A stretch of 64,000 bases of DNA from Caprella mutica (taxonomy: Eukaryota; Arthropoda; Malacostraca; Amphipoda; Caprellidae): positions 310,001-374,000 of the forward strand of contig CANNZV010000128.1 of assembly GCA_947561585.1 (NCBI GenBank), in the 5' to 3' direction. Position numbers and translations under genes: made by a program. Shown here piece after piece: positions 22,253 through 34,192 of the stretch. Below the pieces are notes generated by a model. It was given only the letters and a program-made list of their open reading frames with translations, was not told the DNA's origin and did no database searches. Numbering within the stretch: the stretch's first letter is position 1; each line of letters starts with the position of its first letter.

Positions 22253-22968
22253 GGTATCCGGTAAATTGCTCGAAAACTATTGCTCGAAAAACAATTGCTA
22301 GAATGAACAATTGCTCGAATGAACAATGGCTCGAAAGACAATTGCTCGAACGAACAATTAACCGAATGAACAATTGCTCGAATGACCAATTGCTCAAATG
22401 ACTAATCGTTCAGAAAATATAAAAGAAATAAAGTACAGTTATTATTTATTACTTATTAGAAAAAAGGACGGTTAGGTGCAGCTAATCGAACAGATTTCAC
22501 TTCATGATTTTCTGACTTTCGGCAATATTTATCTAATTAACAATTGCTCAACTATTCAAATTTCGAATAATAACTGACAAAAAAAAATGAAAAATGTAGT
22601 ACCCAAAATTGCTGCAGTATTCCTATTCAATAAAATACGAAAACCAGGAATATTAAAATTTAAAAACATTATTATGATTGATAGAAATTAGCGATTAAAA
22701 ATGTGAAATACTATTAATTACTAATTAGAAACCAGGACGGATAGGTGCAGCTAATTGAAGTGATTCAACTACATAATTAACTGAATTATATTAATTTGGA
22801 CACAATAACCAATTTGATCATTCGAACAATTGATCATTCGTGCAATTGTTCGTTCCAGCAATTGTCTTTAGAGCAATTGTTCATTCGAGCAATTGTTCGT
22901 TCCAGCAATTGTCTTTCGAGCAATTGTTCATTCGAGCAATTGTTTTCGAGCAATTTACCACGCATACA
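22253..22968. mobile_element. TIR element with iterated GAACAATTGCTCGAAT ends
   Basis: The left end (22253-22405) and right end (22800-22968) are inverted and each consists of eight or more tandem 16-bp words of the form GAACAATTGCTCGAA(T/A). The terminal word reads GGTATCC-GGTAAATTGC on the left and GTATGCGTGGTAAATTGC on the right. The 400-bp AT-rich interior has no frame. A convincing target duplication was not seen. Confidence 0.8.
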
Positions 22969-23274
22969 TTGAAATATGCACCTTACAGTTGATTAAGTTT
23001 TTTAAAGAAACTAAGTAATGAGGATAAAAACAGCTAACAATAAATTAAATCTGTTAAATTCAAAGAAGTAACAATAAATGCTTTCTAATTTACATTCCGG
23101 TAATAAAAATATTCAATGGTAAAATCCAATGTACAGGCATACCCCACAATTATTACAACTTGCACAATATGGCAAGTCAAATAAATCAGACATTTTTTGT
23201 TAATATTTCTCCTGGTATAGAAACTAATAATTGAGGAGTAACTTCTCACAATTTTATCGATAATTTTCAGTTAA

Positions 23275-23480
23275 AGGTACATTTTGCATGCAGCGATTAT
23301 TGCGATCATTGCTCAGTGACCATCGCCCAGCTACTATCACTGAACACTAGCTCAATGCTATTCCTATGGGGCTTTTTCGTAACAAGCAATTATCGTTCAG
23401 CACTAGATCAATGTATTCCTACTGATGGGCGATCATTGCTGAGTGATGATCGAAACAATCGCTGCATGCAAAACGTACCT
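23275..23480. mobile_element. Small palindromic MITE, GCATGCAGCG family copy 1
   Basis: Ends AGGTACATTTTGCATGCAGC and the inverse GCTGCATGCAAAACGTACCT bracket about 160 bp with many GATC/GCGATCATTGC words. A second copy lies at 31506-31693. Flanks are TTAA-like, but the exact duplication (TA or TTAA) is unclear. Confidence 0.75.
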
Positions 23481-23971
23481 TAAAATTTTTTCCGTAACTA
23501 TTATACAAACATTATCATGGGAAAGATCGAATATCATTTTATGGGAAATAATTTAAATAAACAATTTGGCATGAAATGATTTCCAATCTATTCCACTTGC
23601 ATGACTATATTGTTTGTAATAGTTACGGCGAAAACAGGTTACCTGCAAGTTAGTTATCTTCAATTGATTTGAGAACTAACCTATCTACAGCTGATTGATA
23701 TTTCCTATCACCGGTAAGATGTTTTCTAACTATATAGTTGCAACTATAAACTATTTGTAAATAGAAAATAATTAATTCTAGTAAATGAAAATAATTAATT
23801 TGTTACGGTAATCAAATCTAGATGTTTGAACTCTTTTAATTTTTTTTTATTAAATTTAAATTTTTTTTTATAATCAGTAAATTTCAATTAGTTTCATAAG
23901 TTATTTTTATTATTTAAATAGTAGAAGACAATACTAATATAGAAATAAGATTGTAATTAATTATTGTATAC

Positions 23972-24014
23972 AAATCGCCGTGCGGACAACTCGCTCCCAG
24001 GACAACTTGCCGCG
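23972..24014. repeat. Solo motif-iterated end (GGACAACTYGC words)
   Basis: Two or three words (CGGACAACTCGCTCCC, AGGACAACTTGCCGCG) resemble the building blocks of the other motif-iterated ends. No partner found. Confidence 0.35.
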
Positions 24015-24296
24015 TGATTTATGCTTCAACATCATGTACATTTTACATATATTGAAAAATATTATAAAATGAAACAAATATTTATTTTTATGTGCTCAAG
24101 AGTGACGTAAAATAATAGTTGACAAATTTAATTATTTCAATTTATTTATTATATTTTGTTGTCGTATTTTCAGACTGCAAAATTATTAGAGCTGTTAAAT
24201 TATAATTTAGAAGTGTTTAACGTCTGCCTCAATACCAAGGCCTTTGTCGTTGATGTCTAAAGGAAATTAAATAAAATTAAATAAATATTAAAATTC

Positions 24297-24467
24297 AGAA
24301 AGAAAACTGGCTCCTTGAACAATGGCACAAACCACCAGTCGGTGACAAAGCTCATGGGTGAAGAAAAGCTACTCTGTGAATGCAGTCAAATACCAAGGGA
24401 TCAGATGAAAAGAGATAAAAGCACCGTGGTCTGCAACCAAGAAAAGGAGAGAATAATGAAGAGGTGA
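24297..24467 (+). CDS. Candidate 3' exon or open fragment (KLLCE family, copy 1)
   Basis: After a possible splice acceptor (aaaattcag) a frame of about 55 codons runs to a TGA at 24465-24467 and contains KLMGEEKLLCECSQIP and a C-terminal IMKR. A homologous frame at 59273-59429 ends in the same MKR stop, with CTACTCTGTGAATnCAGTCA shared at DNA level. DNA similarity extends upstream to about 24215. The length difference between the ATG-to-stop parts (114 and 108 bases) keeps the frame. It may be a duplicated terminal exon or an unrecognised mobile-element frame; function is unknown. Confidence 0.3.
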   Translation, partial: RKKTGSLNNGTNHQSVTKLMGEEKLLCECSQIPRDQMKRDKSTVVCNQEKERIMKR

Positions 24468-24549
24468 TTAGTTAATATTATTGTCCAAGTAGTGTATATT
24501 TCCCTAAATTGAAACCTAAAATTTCTATATATTAGTTAGCAATGAATTA

Positions 24550-25868
24550 CAGGGTGATCAGACCAGGTGTAGACAAATTATAATGTTTAATTTTAAAACC
24601 TTTAAAAAGTGAAAAAGGTCCTTCTATTTACACTATTAGTTTGCTCATAATATACACAATTTAATTATATTTAGTTTTCATAGGTATTACTAAATGTTCA
24701 TATAATTATGAGCTTTGGTGGCGACGACAATTCAGGAACTTTTTGAGTCAGGACAGTCCCATAATAAAATTTTCTAGCGTTTGAAGGGTCGTGGGAGTAG
24801 ATCCGGTGATCACAAGGCTCCAAAGCGTTTCATAGAGAATGGTTTGACCCTCCTGAAAGTTAGGAGCACTCCAGATCGCAAGGTTAGGACCTCAAAGCTC
24901 ATCAAAAACACACTGACGAAAATCAGGAAGAATCCTGCAAGAAGCATCAGGAAATTGACATCATCGTTTGGTGTGAGCTATGGAACGATGCAGAAAGTGC
25001 TCACAAGTGACCTGAACCTTTCCCTATTGAAAAAGACAAAAGCTCAGCTACTCTCAGAGGCCACTAGAACCAATCGGCTGCAAAGAGCAAAGCTTCTACT
25101 GGAAATTTGGAAAAGAGGAGATTCGGCACGCAACCTCCGATCTTGTGGACTGATGAGAAGTTATTCACGGTACAGGTCGTCCACAATCATCAGAACGACT
25201 GGATTTATGCAGTGAATAAGTGCTATATTCCACTGAACGACAGGCTGATGTTTAGGAGACTAAAAACCAGCTTCTGTCATGGTCTGGGCCTGGATAACCT
25301 CATCTGGAAAGAAGAGTCCTCTTTTATTCATTGAAGAGGGGGTAAAGGTGAACCAGCACGTTTATTTGAAATTGTTGGAGGATCAGTTGGTTCCTTGGGT
25401 GAACAAAACGTTCTGTAAAACAGGTGTTACTCTCCAGCAGGACGGAGCCACGTCCCACACGGCTAATCTCGTTCAAGAATGGTGCAAGAAGAATATGGGT
25501 GGGTTCTGGTCGAAGGAGTTATGGCCTCCTTCCTCTCCTGATTTGCACCCTATGGACTTTTCCATCTGGAGTATTTTGGAGAGTAAAGCCTGCTCTTCTA
25601 ATCACTCAAATGTGAACGCTCTGAAGCAAAAATTGACGACTTGTTGGGACAAAATTCCAGAGGAGACCATCCATGCCGCGTGTGGTCAAGTTCCTGACAG
25701 GTTAAAGCGTTTGGTAAAGGCTGAGGGAGGATATATTGAAAAATAACTGAAGAATTTATTTCTTAGCTATAAAATAATTTATTCTGTTACATATTTTTCT
25801 TTTTCTTTCCGTTATTTATAAAGAGATATCTCAATAAATATTTGTCTACTTCTTGTCTGATCACCCTG
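24550..25868 (+). mobile_element. maT-like (DD37D) Tc1/mariner element
   Basis: TIRs of about 35 bp begin CAGGGTGATCAGACCAGG on the left and CAGGGTGATCAGACAAGA on the right (inverted), each flanked by TA. The element is 1319 bp, the usual full length for this group, and holds one degenerate transposase gene. Confidence 0.9.
24724..25746 (+). pseudogene. maT-like transposase, broken
   Basis: N-terminal helix-turn-helix text starts near 24724 (TIQELFESGQSHNK) and is interrupted by a TAG at 24775. The frame continues through ARSIRKLTSSFGVSYGTMQK to about 25110, shifts (+) into the segment with the first catalytic Asp (LWTDEKLFTVQ), then shifts back near 25280 into MVWAWITSSGKKSPLLFIEEG. The remaining catalytic residues are in LQQDGATSHTAN and SPDLHPMDF; 37 residues lie between these two Asp, the DD37D signature of the maT group. 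The C-terminus is intact. One stop and two frameshifts make it inactive. Confidence 0.88.
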
Positions 25869-25941
25869 TATAAATTATCTAAAATATTACTGCTAAGTGA
25901 ATTATTTTTAATACAAAAAATATATAAATTATGTAACATTA

Positions 25942-26490
25942 AAGGTATTTGACAAATTAATGCTTAAATTATACAATATTTAAATCTCACCAAAAAAGAG
26001 TGTACGCTCATCATATACAGACCAACACAGTGAAGAATGACTGTAAATATATACTGTAAAAATTCTTATATAACTAATTCCATATTATTTAAATTTATGT
26101 ATTATCTATTTCAATATCTTCTCATTTAACTAATTTGAATATTTAAATTGAATTTAAAAAAACATGAAGAAAGTATTTGAAATGTTTATCTGAGAGAAGA
26201 TCCATAAAAATAGAATTGTTAACCATCTAATTTATTATATGAGAATTTCACAATATATTTCCAATTGTTCTATAATATTTTGAAATAATTATTGTCATTT
26301 GTTATGATAATGAATTAATCACATCAAATAAATCATCTTGCTCGAATGCAATCTCAATTTTCGTTTTCTGTTAAATACTCTCAGTCAGAGAGATCCTATT
26401 CAATTTGATTATTATAATAATGATTATTCCTGTTCCTTGGATACTACCGCACTACTTTTATATTTTTATCGGTGTTCAAACACTCAGAAC
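25942..26490 (+). repeat. Three-island dispersed repeat, copy d
   Basis: Nearly complete: head TTAAAGGTATTTGACAAATT, then CAGACCAACACAGTGAAGAA, island 1 at 26215 (degenerate), island 2 at 26366 and island 3 at 26471. Confidence 0.75.
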
Positions 26491-26717
26491 CTCAAATAAA
26501 TGGAATTAACTTCCACTGTGCAGTAACAACTTTTTTTTTAATTCTGGTTATTTTATTCATTTTGCAACCAATAGCATTTATTTGTTAATATTTTGTAATG
26601 ATTTTTTTGCGGAATTGGACAATTTTTAAATCCTACGTTGATTGTTTTAATATACAAACATTTTCTTTTCTCTAAAAATATTTCTCTGTATGTTTATATT
26701 AAAAAAATGAACTGTTA

Positions 26718-27190
26718 TAATTGTCATATCATGAATATTATTTTAATCTATATGCTATCTATTATTTAACCTTTAGTTGATAGGTAACATTTAATTACAG
26801 AAATTTAAAATTTTTAAATTAGGAAAATAAAAACATAAATTAATTGGACAGATTTTGATTGACATAAGCTAGGAAATGGTTTAAAATGTTTATTCGACAG
26901 AGAATTCATAAGAAAAAAAGAAGTTACCAATCAACTTGATAAAATAAGAATTCAAATGTCATGAATTTCTTATATTTTAAATAAATCATCGTCAATGATC
27001 ATAATTGATAAAGATGACGCTCGTTATTTATTAGTATCCCAAAACCAGTATAAAATTATAAATTCTGTTAAATACTGTCAGTCTGAAAGATATTGTTGTC
27101 TTTTATTTCATTTTAAGGTATGTATAGTTTTCCCAGCTATCCTTTAGTTGCAGTTTCTATTATTTTTGATGATGTTCACACACTTAAACC
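26718..27190 (+). repeat. Three-island dispersed repeat, copy e
   Basis: It follows copy d directly in the same direction. Islands at 26921 (AAGTTACC), 27063 (TTCTGTTAAATACTGTCAG) and 27171 (GATGTTCACACACTTAA). Confidence 0.7.
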
Positions 27191-27205
27191 CTCAAATAAT
27201 TGGAA

Positions 27206-27330
27206 GTAGGACAAAATGCCTAACGGACAAAATTCCTAAGCGGACAAAATGCCAAACGGACAAAATACCTAACGAACAAGATGCCAAACAGATAAAATGT
27301 CTAACGGACAAATTGCCTATGTACCAAATA
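27206..27330. repeat. Solo motif-iterated array (GGACAAAATGCC words)
   Basis: Seven or eight words of 14-17 bp such as GGACAAAATGCCTAAC. Same word family as 9146-9290, no inverted partner visible. Confidence 0.55.
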
Positions 27331-28330
27331 TAAGAATATACAAAATAAAATAGTAAAATGAGTGTTGGAGAGAGAATAAGAAAGGAACTTCATATTTAAA
27401 TGAAAGGGCAGAAGAGAAAATATTGAAGTGAAGTCTGTAGAAATGATTATTGGTAAATGTAGACAGTATACACTGTTTTGTGATAAACCTTCTCATTGGA
27501 CATAAAAATTCTATTAATGGAAAATATTTTAGTAAAAAGAGGTATATACGAGATCAATAGTCAGGGGCGTATCTAGGATTTTGGTCAAGGCACTTTTCAA
27601 ATTTTTTAATGTCCGAAAAAAAATCTACGGATTAATCCTCAGACTTGAAGAAATTTCAGTTATTTGATTATTTTAATTGTTTTGAACAATCTTACACTGC
27701 GACTGTGTTCAATCAGAAGCTTAATTTTTAAATTACGAATTATGAGAACTTAAAATGATTCAAGTTTTATTATGCATACGTCATTTTGTTCATAAAGAAT
27801 GGATTTTAACATCCCTTTAATATTAGCATTGATCTTCAACTTTAAAAATGTTTCTTAATTTGAGAAGAAATGCATCGTCCTGTACTCTGTAGTTTGCCAA
27901 AACACCTTCTCCTTCAACAGTAAGCCGAGAATTCATGCTTCACTCCAAGAAATATGAAGAGCGGCTAAATCTTACCACCTGAAAAAGTTCACAAGAAAAA
28001 AAGTTCTTTTCAATAAGACTGCTTCTATAATATATCCACAAGAAAAAGCAAGTGAAAATAAAAATAAAATGAACAGAAGCAGCTATTCAGGAGGCGAAGA
28101 TTTTTATAGTTGTTCTCTCAAAAAAACTTCTCAGCAGAATTCACCCACCAAATCTTCGTTGTGACAGATCGTCAGACATGATCTTCGTTTCTGTTTTTAC
28201 CAACATACTTCATTTCAACCATTAAATGATGTGCACGAAGCACAGAGAAGTCAATTTTGTCAGTGGATTCTGCAGCAACCATCCAACGAGAGTTTCCTTT
28301 GCCTACATAAAAAAAAAACATTTAAAAAAC

Positions 28331-29151
28331 GGTGCTAGGACGTTTCGTACCCAGACGTTCGTTACTAGAACGTTTCGTTACTTGGATTTTAAGTTCCGAA
28401 TCGCTACAAATTATAAATATGTACTGAATTTTTTTTCCTATGCTGAACATATTACTGGAAATTTTCAAACATATTAGAAAATAGTATATAAGAATAAGAA
28501 TAAAGAGTTGAAATGTTATACTATATAGTCCTTCCTTACATGATCGAAAATAGTTATTACTTTCGCAAAATTGCGGAAGGGTATGTTTCTTTCATTGAGT
28601 TATTCTCATTCGGTAACTTGTAACTTCTGTTATTTGAATTTTAACCTAACGTTAAAACATTTTCGGAGATATCAAAAACAAAAGATTTTCCTAATGTAGG
28701 CAGTAGAGCAAGCTCCGAGTTCTCGGACTGTACCACATTTTCGATAGTGTGAGGAAAAATAAAATATAATTATTGTTATTTAACTTCTATATCGATTGGT
28801 ATCCATGATATTTTCACTTACTACTTTTCTAATCAAAGACATTAAGTGATGATTGTTAATTTCAATACCTCTGATTATAATCAATATATAACCAAACGAA
28901 TAAAAAATATGTTTAAGTAGAATAAATTTATAATGAATGGGATTGGTATAAAATGTAGTCGGCAACCCATTTCAAATTAAGAAAATAGTTTCCTTTTCTT
29001 AAAACATAACGAAAAAACTGGCAACGAATCGTCCTTGTAACGAAAAGTCCTAGTAACGAAACATCCTAGTAACAAAAAGTCCAAGTAACGAAACGTCCTA
29101 GTAACGAAACGTCCGGGTACGAAACGTACAGTACCGAAACGTACGGTCACC
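28331..29151. mobile_element. TIR element with iterated GGACGTTTCGTTACTA ends
   Basis: The left end starts GGTGCTAGGACGTTTCGTAC and the inverted right end GGTGACCGTACGTTTCGGTA. The right arm has about eight tandem words of the form GGACGTTTCGTTACTA, the left arm three or four. The flanking 9-mers TTAAAAAAC (28322-28330) and CGAAAAAAC (29152-29160) agree at 7 of 9. The interior has no recognised frame. It sits inside the hAT-type element. Confidence 0.75.
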
Positions 29152-29169
29152 CGAAAAAACAATGGAGTG

Positions 29170-29540
29170 TAGACTAATGAAAATCCTCGAAATATCAACG
29201 GAATAAATGATAGGTATGATGGTAAGGTAATATCCTTGTTGCCCTTATTAATTGAATGGATCAAATCGTTCATGCATTCCTTGACGATGATGGCAACTTG
29301 GTGTTTCATATCTCAGATTGCACCAGGGCATTATTTGGCCCCGACTGCACCATTTTGCAACTCATTCTTCACTTTGGTGGATGCAAGACGGCTCTCCACC
29401 ACAATACAGCTCTAGAACTTCTCTATGAAAAGTTTCGAGGTCGATTCATTAGCAGAAGAACGGAAAATCCCTGGCCAGCACACAGTCAAGATCTCAACCC
29501 TTTGGATTTTCAATTCTTGGCTGCTGCACAAACTTGAGTT
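29170..29540 (+). pseudogene. Transposase relic, plus-strand arm
   Basis: Text such as CKTALHHNTALELLYEKF and WPAHSQDLNPLDFQF corresponds to the second and third catalytic blocks of a mariner-like transposase; the expected Asp of the QxDxA block reads Asn. The piece is the inverted twin of 30270-30560 and is followed by unrelated frames generated by the palindrome. Confidence 0.6.
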
Positions 29541-29989
29541 TATATATGAAAAAGAAGAAAATTCCATTGTGTCTCTTATACAAAGTGTTTAAAGTTCTGC
29601 TGAAATATATTACCAGGAGACCCCAAGAAATTTTGCAAGAATGTTTTGAAGATTGCTTCGTTCTGTCTTCAGGCTGGAACAGGTCATTTTCAACAACTTT
29701 GGTAGGGCCTCAGGAGATATGCCTCATAATGATACAGGACAATATATGTTTAATAATGATACTTTCTTTTCCATCAAATTGGTGTATCTATGATGACAAT
29801 TCATGCATTAGAAGTGCTTCTAATTCGCTATTTAAATATGTCGTTTCTGATGGAACACAGTGTATGTATTTTATGGTCCATTTGCTGTATTTTAGGTCTA
29901 ATAGACTGATAGTCAATAACTTAATCATTATATTCAATCATTGGCTGCAGCAAAACTCATCAAAATCATATTATTCATTATACGCTGTG

Positions 29990-30946
29990 TTCCATCAGGC
30001 ACATTTCCTGAGGTCCTACACAAGTTGTTGAAAATGACCCCCTCCAGTCTGAAGACAGAACGACGCACACTTCAGATCATTCATGCATACTTTCTTGAGT
30101 CTTCTTGTTATATATTTGAGCGAAGCTTTGAACACATTGTATAAGAGACTCGTTGGAATATGTTTTTTTTATATAAACTCGAGTTTGTGAAGCAGCCCAT
30201 AAGTGAAAGTCCAAAGAGTTGAGATTTGGACTGTGTGCTGAACAGAAATTTTATTTCCGTACTTCTGCTAATCACTCAACCTCGAAACTTTTCATTGAAA
30301 ATTCTGGAGCTGCATTTATGCAATGTGGTCTTGCATCCACCAATGTGAAGAAGTTGCGGCCTGGCCCAAATAATGTGCTGGAGCAATCAGAGTTTTGAAA
30401 CACCATTAACCGATGACAAGTTGCCATATTCGTTAAGGAATGCTTGAACAATTGGAACCATTCCATTAATAGTTGCAACGGAGATCATTACCTTAGCATC
30501 ATACCTATCATTTGTTTTCCAGATATTTCGAGGATTTTCATTTGTATTTTTTCGATGTGTTTTTGATGATGGAGGCAAATTAACTTCTCGTCTGTCCAAA
30601 TGATTCAATTGGCAATGTTGGATGGTTGCTGCATAATCCACTCATAAAACCGCTATTTATGTGGTTTCCGTTAATGGTTGAACTGAAGTTCAATGATGAA
30701 AACGGAAACTAAATGAATGTATGACGATTCTCCACCACGTGGTTTTGGTGTGGATAAAATATGCTGAAAAGCTTTTCTGAGAGAAAAACTAGTGGTTTCT
30801 TCAAAGAAACTCTTCACCTCTTGAATCGCAGTTTGTGTTTTTTTTGGTTTTGTTTTCATTTGCTTTTTCTTGTGAATAGAACCAGTTTCATTGAATAGAC
30901 CACGAACTCTTGTGAAGCCACCCTTCCATTCATCTTGGGAAAGCAT
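29990..30946 (-). pseudogene. Transposase relic, minus-strand arm with N-terminus
   Basis: Minus-strand reading from 30946 gives an N-terminal region with AIQEVKSFFEETTSFSLRKA (a helix-turn-helix-like block), then MDYAATIQHCQLNHLD, VMISVATINGMVPIVQAF and an eroded catalytic region ending near 30000. Frames shift and stops interrupt. The half from 29990 to 30560 is inverted against 29165-29740, so the relic forms a large palindrome with a roughly 250-bp centre. Confidence 0.6.
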
Positions 30947-31505
30947 GAATTTTCGGCGTACTGTTGAAGAAGAAGGTGTTCTGGCAAACTACAGAGTACA
31001 GGACGATGCATTTCTTCTCAAATTCAAAAACATTTTTAAATTGAAGAACAATGCTAATATTAATAGGGTGATAGAAATGGCTTTTACATAATACGACTTG
31101 AAGCAATTTAATTTCTCCAATATCGCAATTTAAAAATGACAATTTTGAGAGAATACAGTGTTCTAGCATGTCAAAAGCAATTAAAAATTATCAAATAATT
31201 GAAATTTCCTCAATTTGGAGGATTAATCCATATAGTTTTATTAATCCGTAGATTTATTTTAGAAGAGTTCAGACCTCAAGGTGGGGGGGGGGGGCATCTG
31301 CCCCAAATGCCCCCCCCCCCCTTGTATACGCGCCTGTCAATAGCAACAAATGAAATAAAGTGTCATTGAAATTAAAGAAATAAAACACTGTTTAACCAAG
31401 GGACAACCAAAGCACCTGAGAGGCTTGTACCGGAGAAAATTATTATAACTTTTCAGTACTGAATCTTGAATCGAGTTGCTGAATATCCGGGATTTTATTG
31501 TTTAA

Positions 31506-31693
31506 AAGTATGTTTTGCATGCAGCGATTGTTAATTGCGATCATCGCCTAGTGATTATCGCTGAGCACTAGTTCAATGCTATTCCTATGGAAATGTTTTC
31601 CAACGAGCGATTACCGCCAAGCTATAATTCAATGTATTCCTATTGCTGGACGATTATCGCTGAGCAATGATCGCTGCATGCAAAACGTACCTT
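31506..31693. mobile_element. Small palindromic MITE, GCATGCAGCG family copy 2
   Basis: Ends AAGTATGTTTTGCATGCAGC and the inverse GCTGCATGCAAAACGTACCT. Internal text such as CAATGCTATTCCTATGG matches copy 1 at 23275. Confidence 0.75.
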
Positions 31694-31998
31694 TAGACCT
31701 ATTCAAGCGAAATCAATGAAAATAATGGAACATATTTAGTTTTTATTCAGTTTTATAACATTTAATTACAATACAAAAATTTAGACCTCTGGTGAAATAC
31801 TCGCGCTGTTGCGTCACATTGCAATTTACACCAAAAATTGGTAATATTCCTATTAGTGATGTTTCTAGTGTGACGCAAAATGTGATGCAGCATAATTGAT
31901 ACAATTATACATCAATATTTCAAACCGGACTGGGCCTCTGAGGTCCCTTGGTCGTTACAGGGTTAAATTCATGAAAAATTTATATGTTTTGATTTGAT

Positions 31999-32030
31999 AT
32001 ACAGGGTGACCTACAAAAAACTGTTTCTAC
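31999..32030. mobile_element. Solo mariner-like TIR
   Basis: TACAGGGTGACCTACAAAAA resembles the inverted ends at 54107 (TGTGAGTCACCCTGTA) and 56131 (TGTGGGTCACCCTGTA). No matching opposite end was found close to any of the three, so they are probably truncated copies. Confidence 0.4.
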
Positions 32031-33011
32031 CTTTTAATTAATAATATAAATATTGTATTTAAAAGTAGATAAAAATGAGTGGAAACAATATTAAAAATTG
32101 GATTTTTTTACATGTTTCCACTCTACCTCTGTCATAGCTAAGAATTGGAATTGTTTGTGTGCAAGTTTGGTAGGGGAGAACCGGGAGCATTCGGACAGAG
32201 GGATAGTTCGGACAACTCATTTGAACATGTTTATAGTTGAATTGTTGGAACTACTGCTTATTGCCACTGAATGTGAGCGAGGTGTTACCCGTCAGTTATT
32301 CGAAAGATCCAGTGCGGAGATGTAGTATTTCGCCCCCGAGGTGTAATTTACTGTTTTCTTCAATATTGATGTAATTTTTGTGATTCAATTGGATCGTGTG
32401 TGGACTAAATAAATAGGAAACTGATTCTTAATCTCAAAGGTAGGAATTATATTGATATTTTATGTTATGTTTGGTGTGTTAAAACAATAATACAAATGGA
32501 ATTAGAAAAATGGTGATGTTTTTAATTTTGAAGTGTCGTTTGGGATGGTTCAGACACTTCCGTTTAGGTTGGTTCGGACAGTGTCCGAACCTTCCCTCTG
32601 TATCCGATTCAGTCCACCATCACAATTTATTGAACTAATTCTTATTAAAAGGACATTCTGAACTATTTTAATTGGCATAGCATTCGTTTATAAGATTAGT
32701 TGCAACTTTTAATATTAGTGTCTTTATTTGACAGTTTGGCGATCGTATTCACGCTTTTTCATTATAAAAGGAAAACTGATAGAGTCCGTAATGATGAAGG
32801 TATTCAAAATCATTTCATGAATTCCAAAAAGGTTTATCTGTCAGAAAAGCTGCTGAAATTGGATGTGTAACAAGATCTACACTTACGGACAATACTTTAA
32901 ACATTCGATGAAATATTTAAGATGTAATTTACTAATTTTGGTGAATTCCAAGAAAGTGGAAATAGTCATACCCAAAGTAAAAGGATATAGTTATACGATT
33001 TGTTTTTGATA

Positions 33012-34192
33012 CAGCAAGACCAAGTTTGTTTGGTCTAGTAAGAAACTCACTTCAGCTGTTTCCTACTAGAGTCCAAGTGGTTCTTAAAGTATTTTTCTCG
33101 CGCACCCCTTACGTTTCTCAGGCACCCCCTGAGCATCGTATTGGATTGAAATAGATTGAAAAACTACAATTAGAATATATTTGGTTACTATGATTTGAGA
33201 ATTAAATATGCAAATTAAAAAAGTAAGGAACATGATATTTTTATTTTCATAATGTGAAATTATTTTTTTAGGTTAAGAAAATTAAAATCCAATAGAAATT
33301 TAAGAAAACCATAAAATTTGTGATAATTATGCAGTATATTGTGTTAGATTATAGTTCAGAAGGAATAAAAGTTACAGGCGCACAAAACGAAAAATCCCAC
33401 ACTCTAAGGTTTAAAATTTTTTATCGAAAGTCACAATGATAATTAGGTGTTTATATAAGAAAATTTGTATATTTTTTTAACTACCTCAATTCGTAACATT
33501 TTGAGGAAATTATACTTCATGTATATTCTGCATGATATTATTAGCAAGAACCGAACTTATAAACAACAGCCATCTCATGCACCCCCTGTAAACAATCCAT
33601 GCCCCAAAGGGGTGCCGCGCACCCCCGTTTAAGAACCACTGTCAATAATAATAACTAGACCAAAATAGTTTTCTATAAAAGTAAAGCGGTAACTTTAACA
33701 TTTCTATAGCTCTATTTGTTTATGATAACTTTAATGCCAAATTAGGGGTGACTAACATACCAATTTTTAAGGGAAACACTTTCAGAAACAGTATTGATTT
33801 TTTTGTTTCAATTAAAATGAATACAATATTTTTTTCAATTAAATTATCTTTTTATGAAATTACAATAGTCTTCACTGTATCTAGCTTTCTGTAATTTTTC
33901 ACATCAATTATTTTTATCACAGACTCTACCATTAAATCTGAAACCGATTCTGCCTTATGTTTTATCCTAAAAACAGCATAAAAAAATATAATACATCAGT
34001 CAAATTAGAGATTTATCTTTAAAACAGTATTGCAATTATTACTCCTTGTAATATTTAAACTATATATCTGTCAGGTGACAAAAATTGTGTTTTGTCTAGT
34101 ACGAGGTTTTTTCCAGTACAGTTTCAAAATTTTCTTGGTCTAATAGGAGCTTTGTCTACTATAGGAGGCTGGTCTAAAGCGAGGTTTTGCTG
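33012..34192. mobile_element. pogo/Tigger-like TIR element, middle shell
   Basis: Ends CAGCAAGACCAAGTTTG and inverted CAGCAAAACCTCGCTTTAG are flanked by TA. Words like GGTCTAGTA recur near both ends. Non-coding; it lies inside 32173-34670. Confidence 0.65.
33074..33641. mobile_element. hAT-like MITE, inner shell
   Basis: The left end CAAGTGGTTCTTAAAG...CTCGCGCACCCC and inverted right end CAGTGGTTCTTAAACGGG match the common CAGTGGTTCTyAAA hAT-type terminus. A clear 8-bp duplication was not found. It is inserted in the element at 33012-34192. Confidence 0.6.

Larger units (their letters stand above)
27562..31336. mobile_element. hAT-type element with long TIRs and nested insertions
   Basis: It starts CAGGGGCGTATCTAGG and ends with the inverse CGTATACGCGCCTG form. 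The flanking 8-mers TCAATAGT (27554-27561) and TCAATAGC (31337-31344) agree at 7 of 8, the hAT duplication length. Inverted similarity reaches about 400 bp inward: GAAATGCATCGTCCTGTACT near 27870 matches the inverse near 31000. Inside are another TIR element (28331-29151) and a palindromic transposase relic. A short frame (VLANYRVQDDAFLL) is conserved in both arms. Confidence 0.75.

Noticed and set aside
29534..30031. 165-codon plus-strand frame
   Set aside because: It runs through the centre of the palindromic transposase relic; no domain, and the mirrored arm has stops.
32098..32325. 75-codon frame at 32.1 kb
   Set aside because: It crosses the terminal repeat of the GGGGAGAACC element; no recognisable domain.
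33066..33649. 8-bp target duplication around the inner hAT-like MITE
   Set aside because: Left CTAGAGTC and right TCAATAAT do not match; the superfamily call rests on the terminus only.
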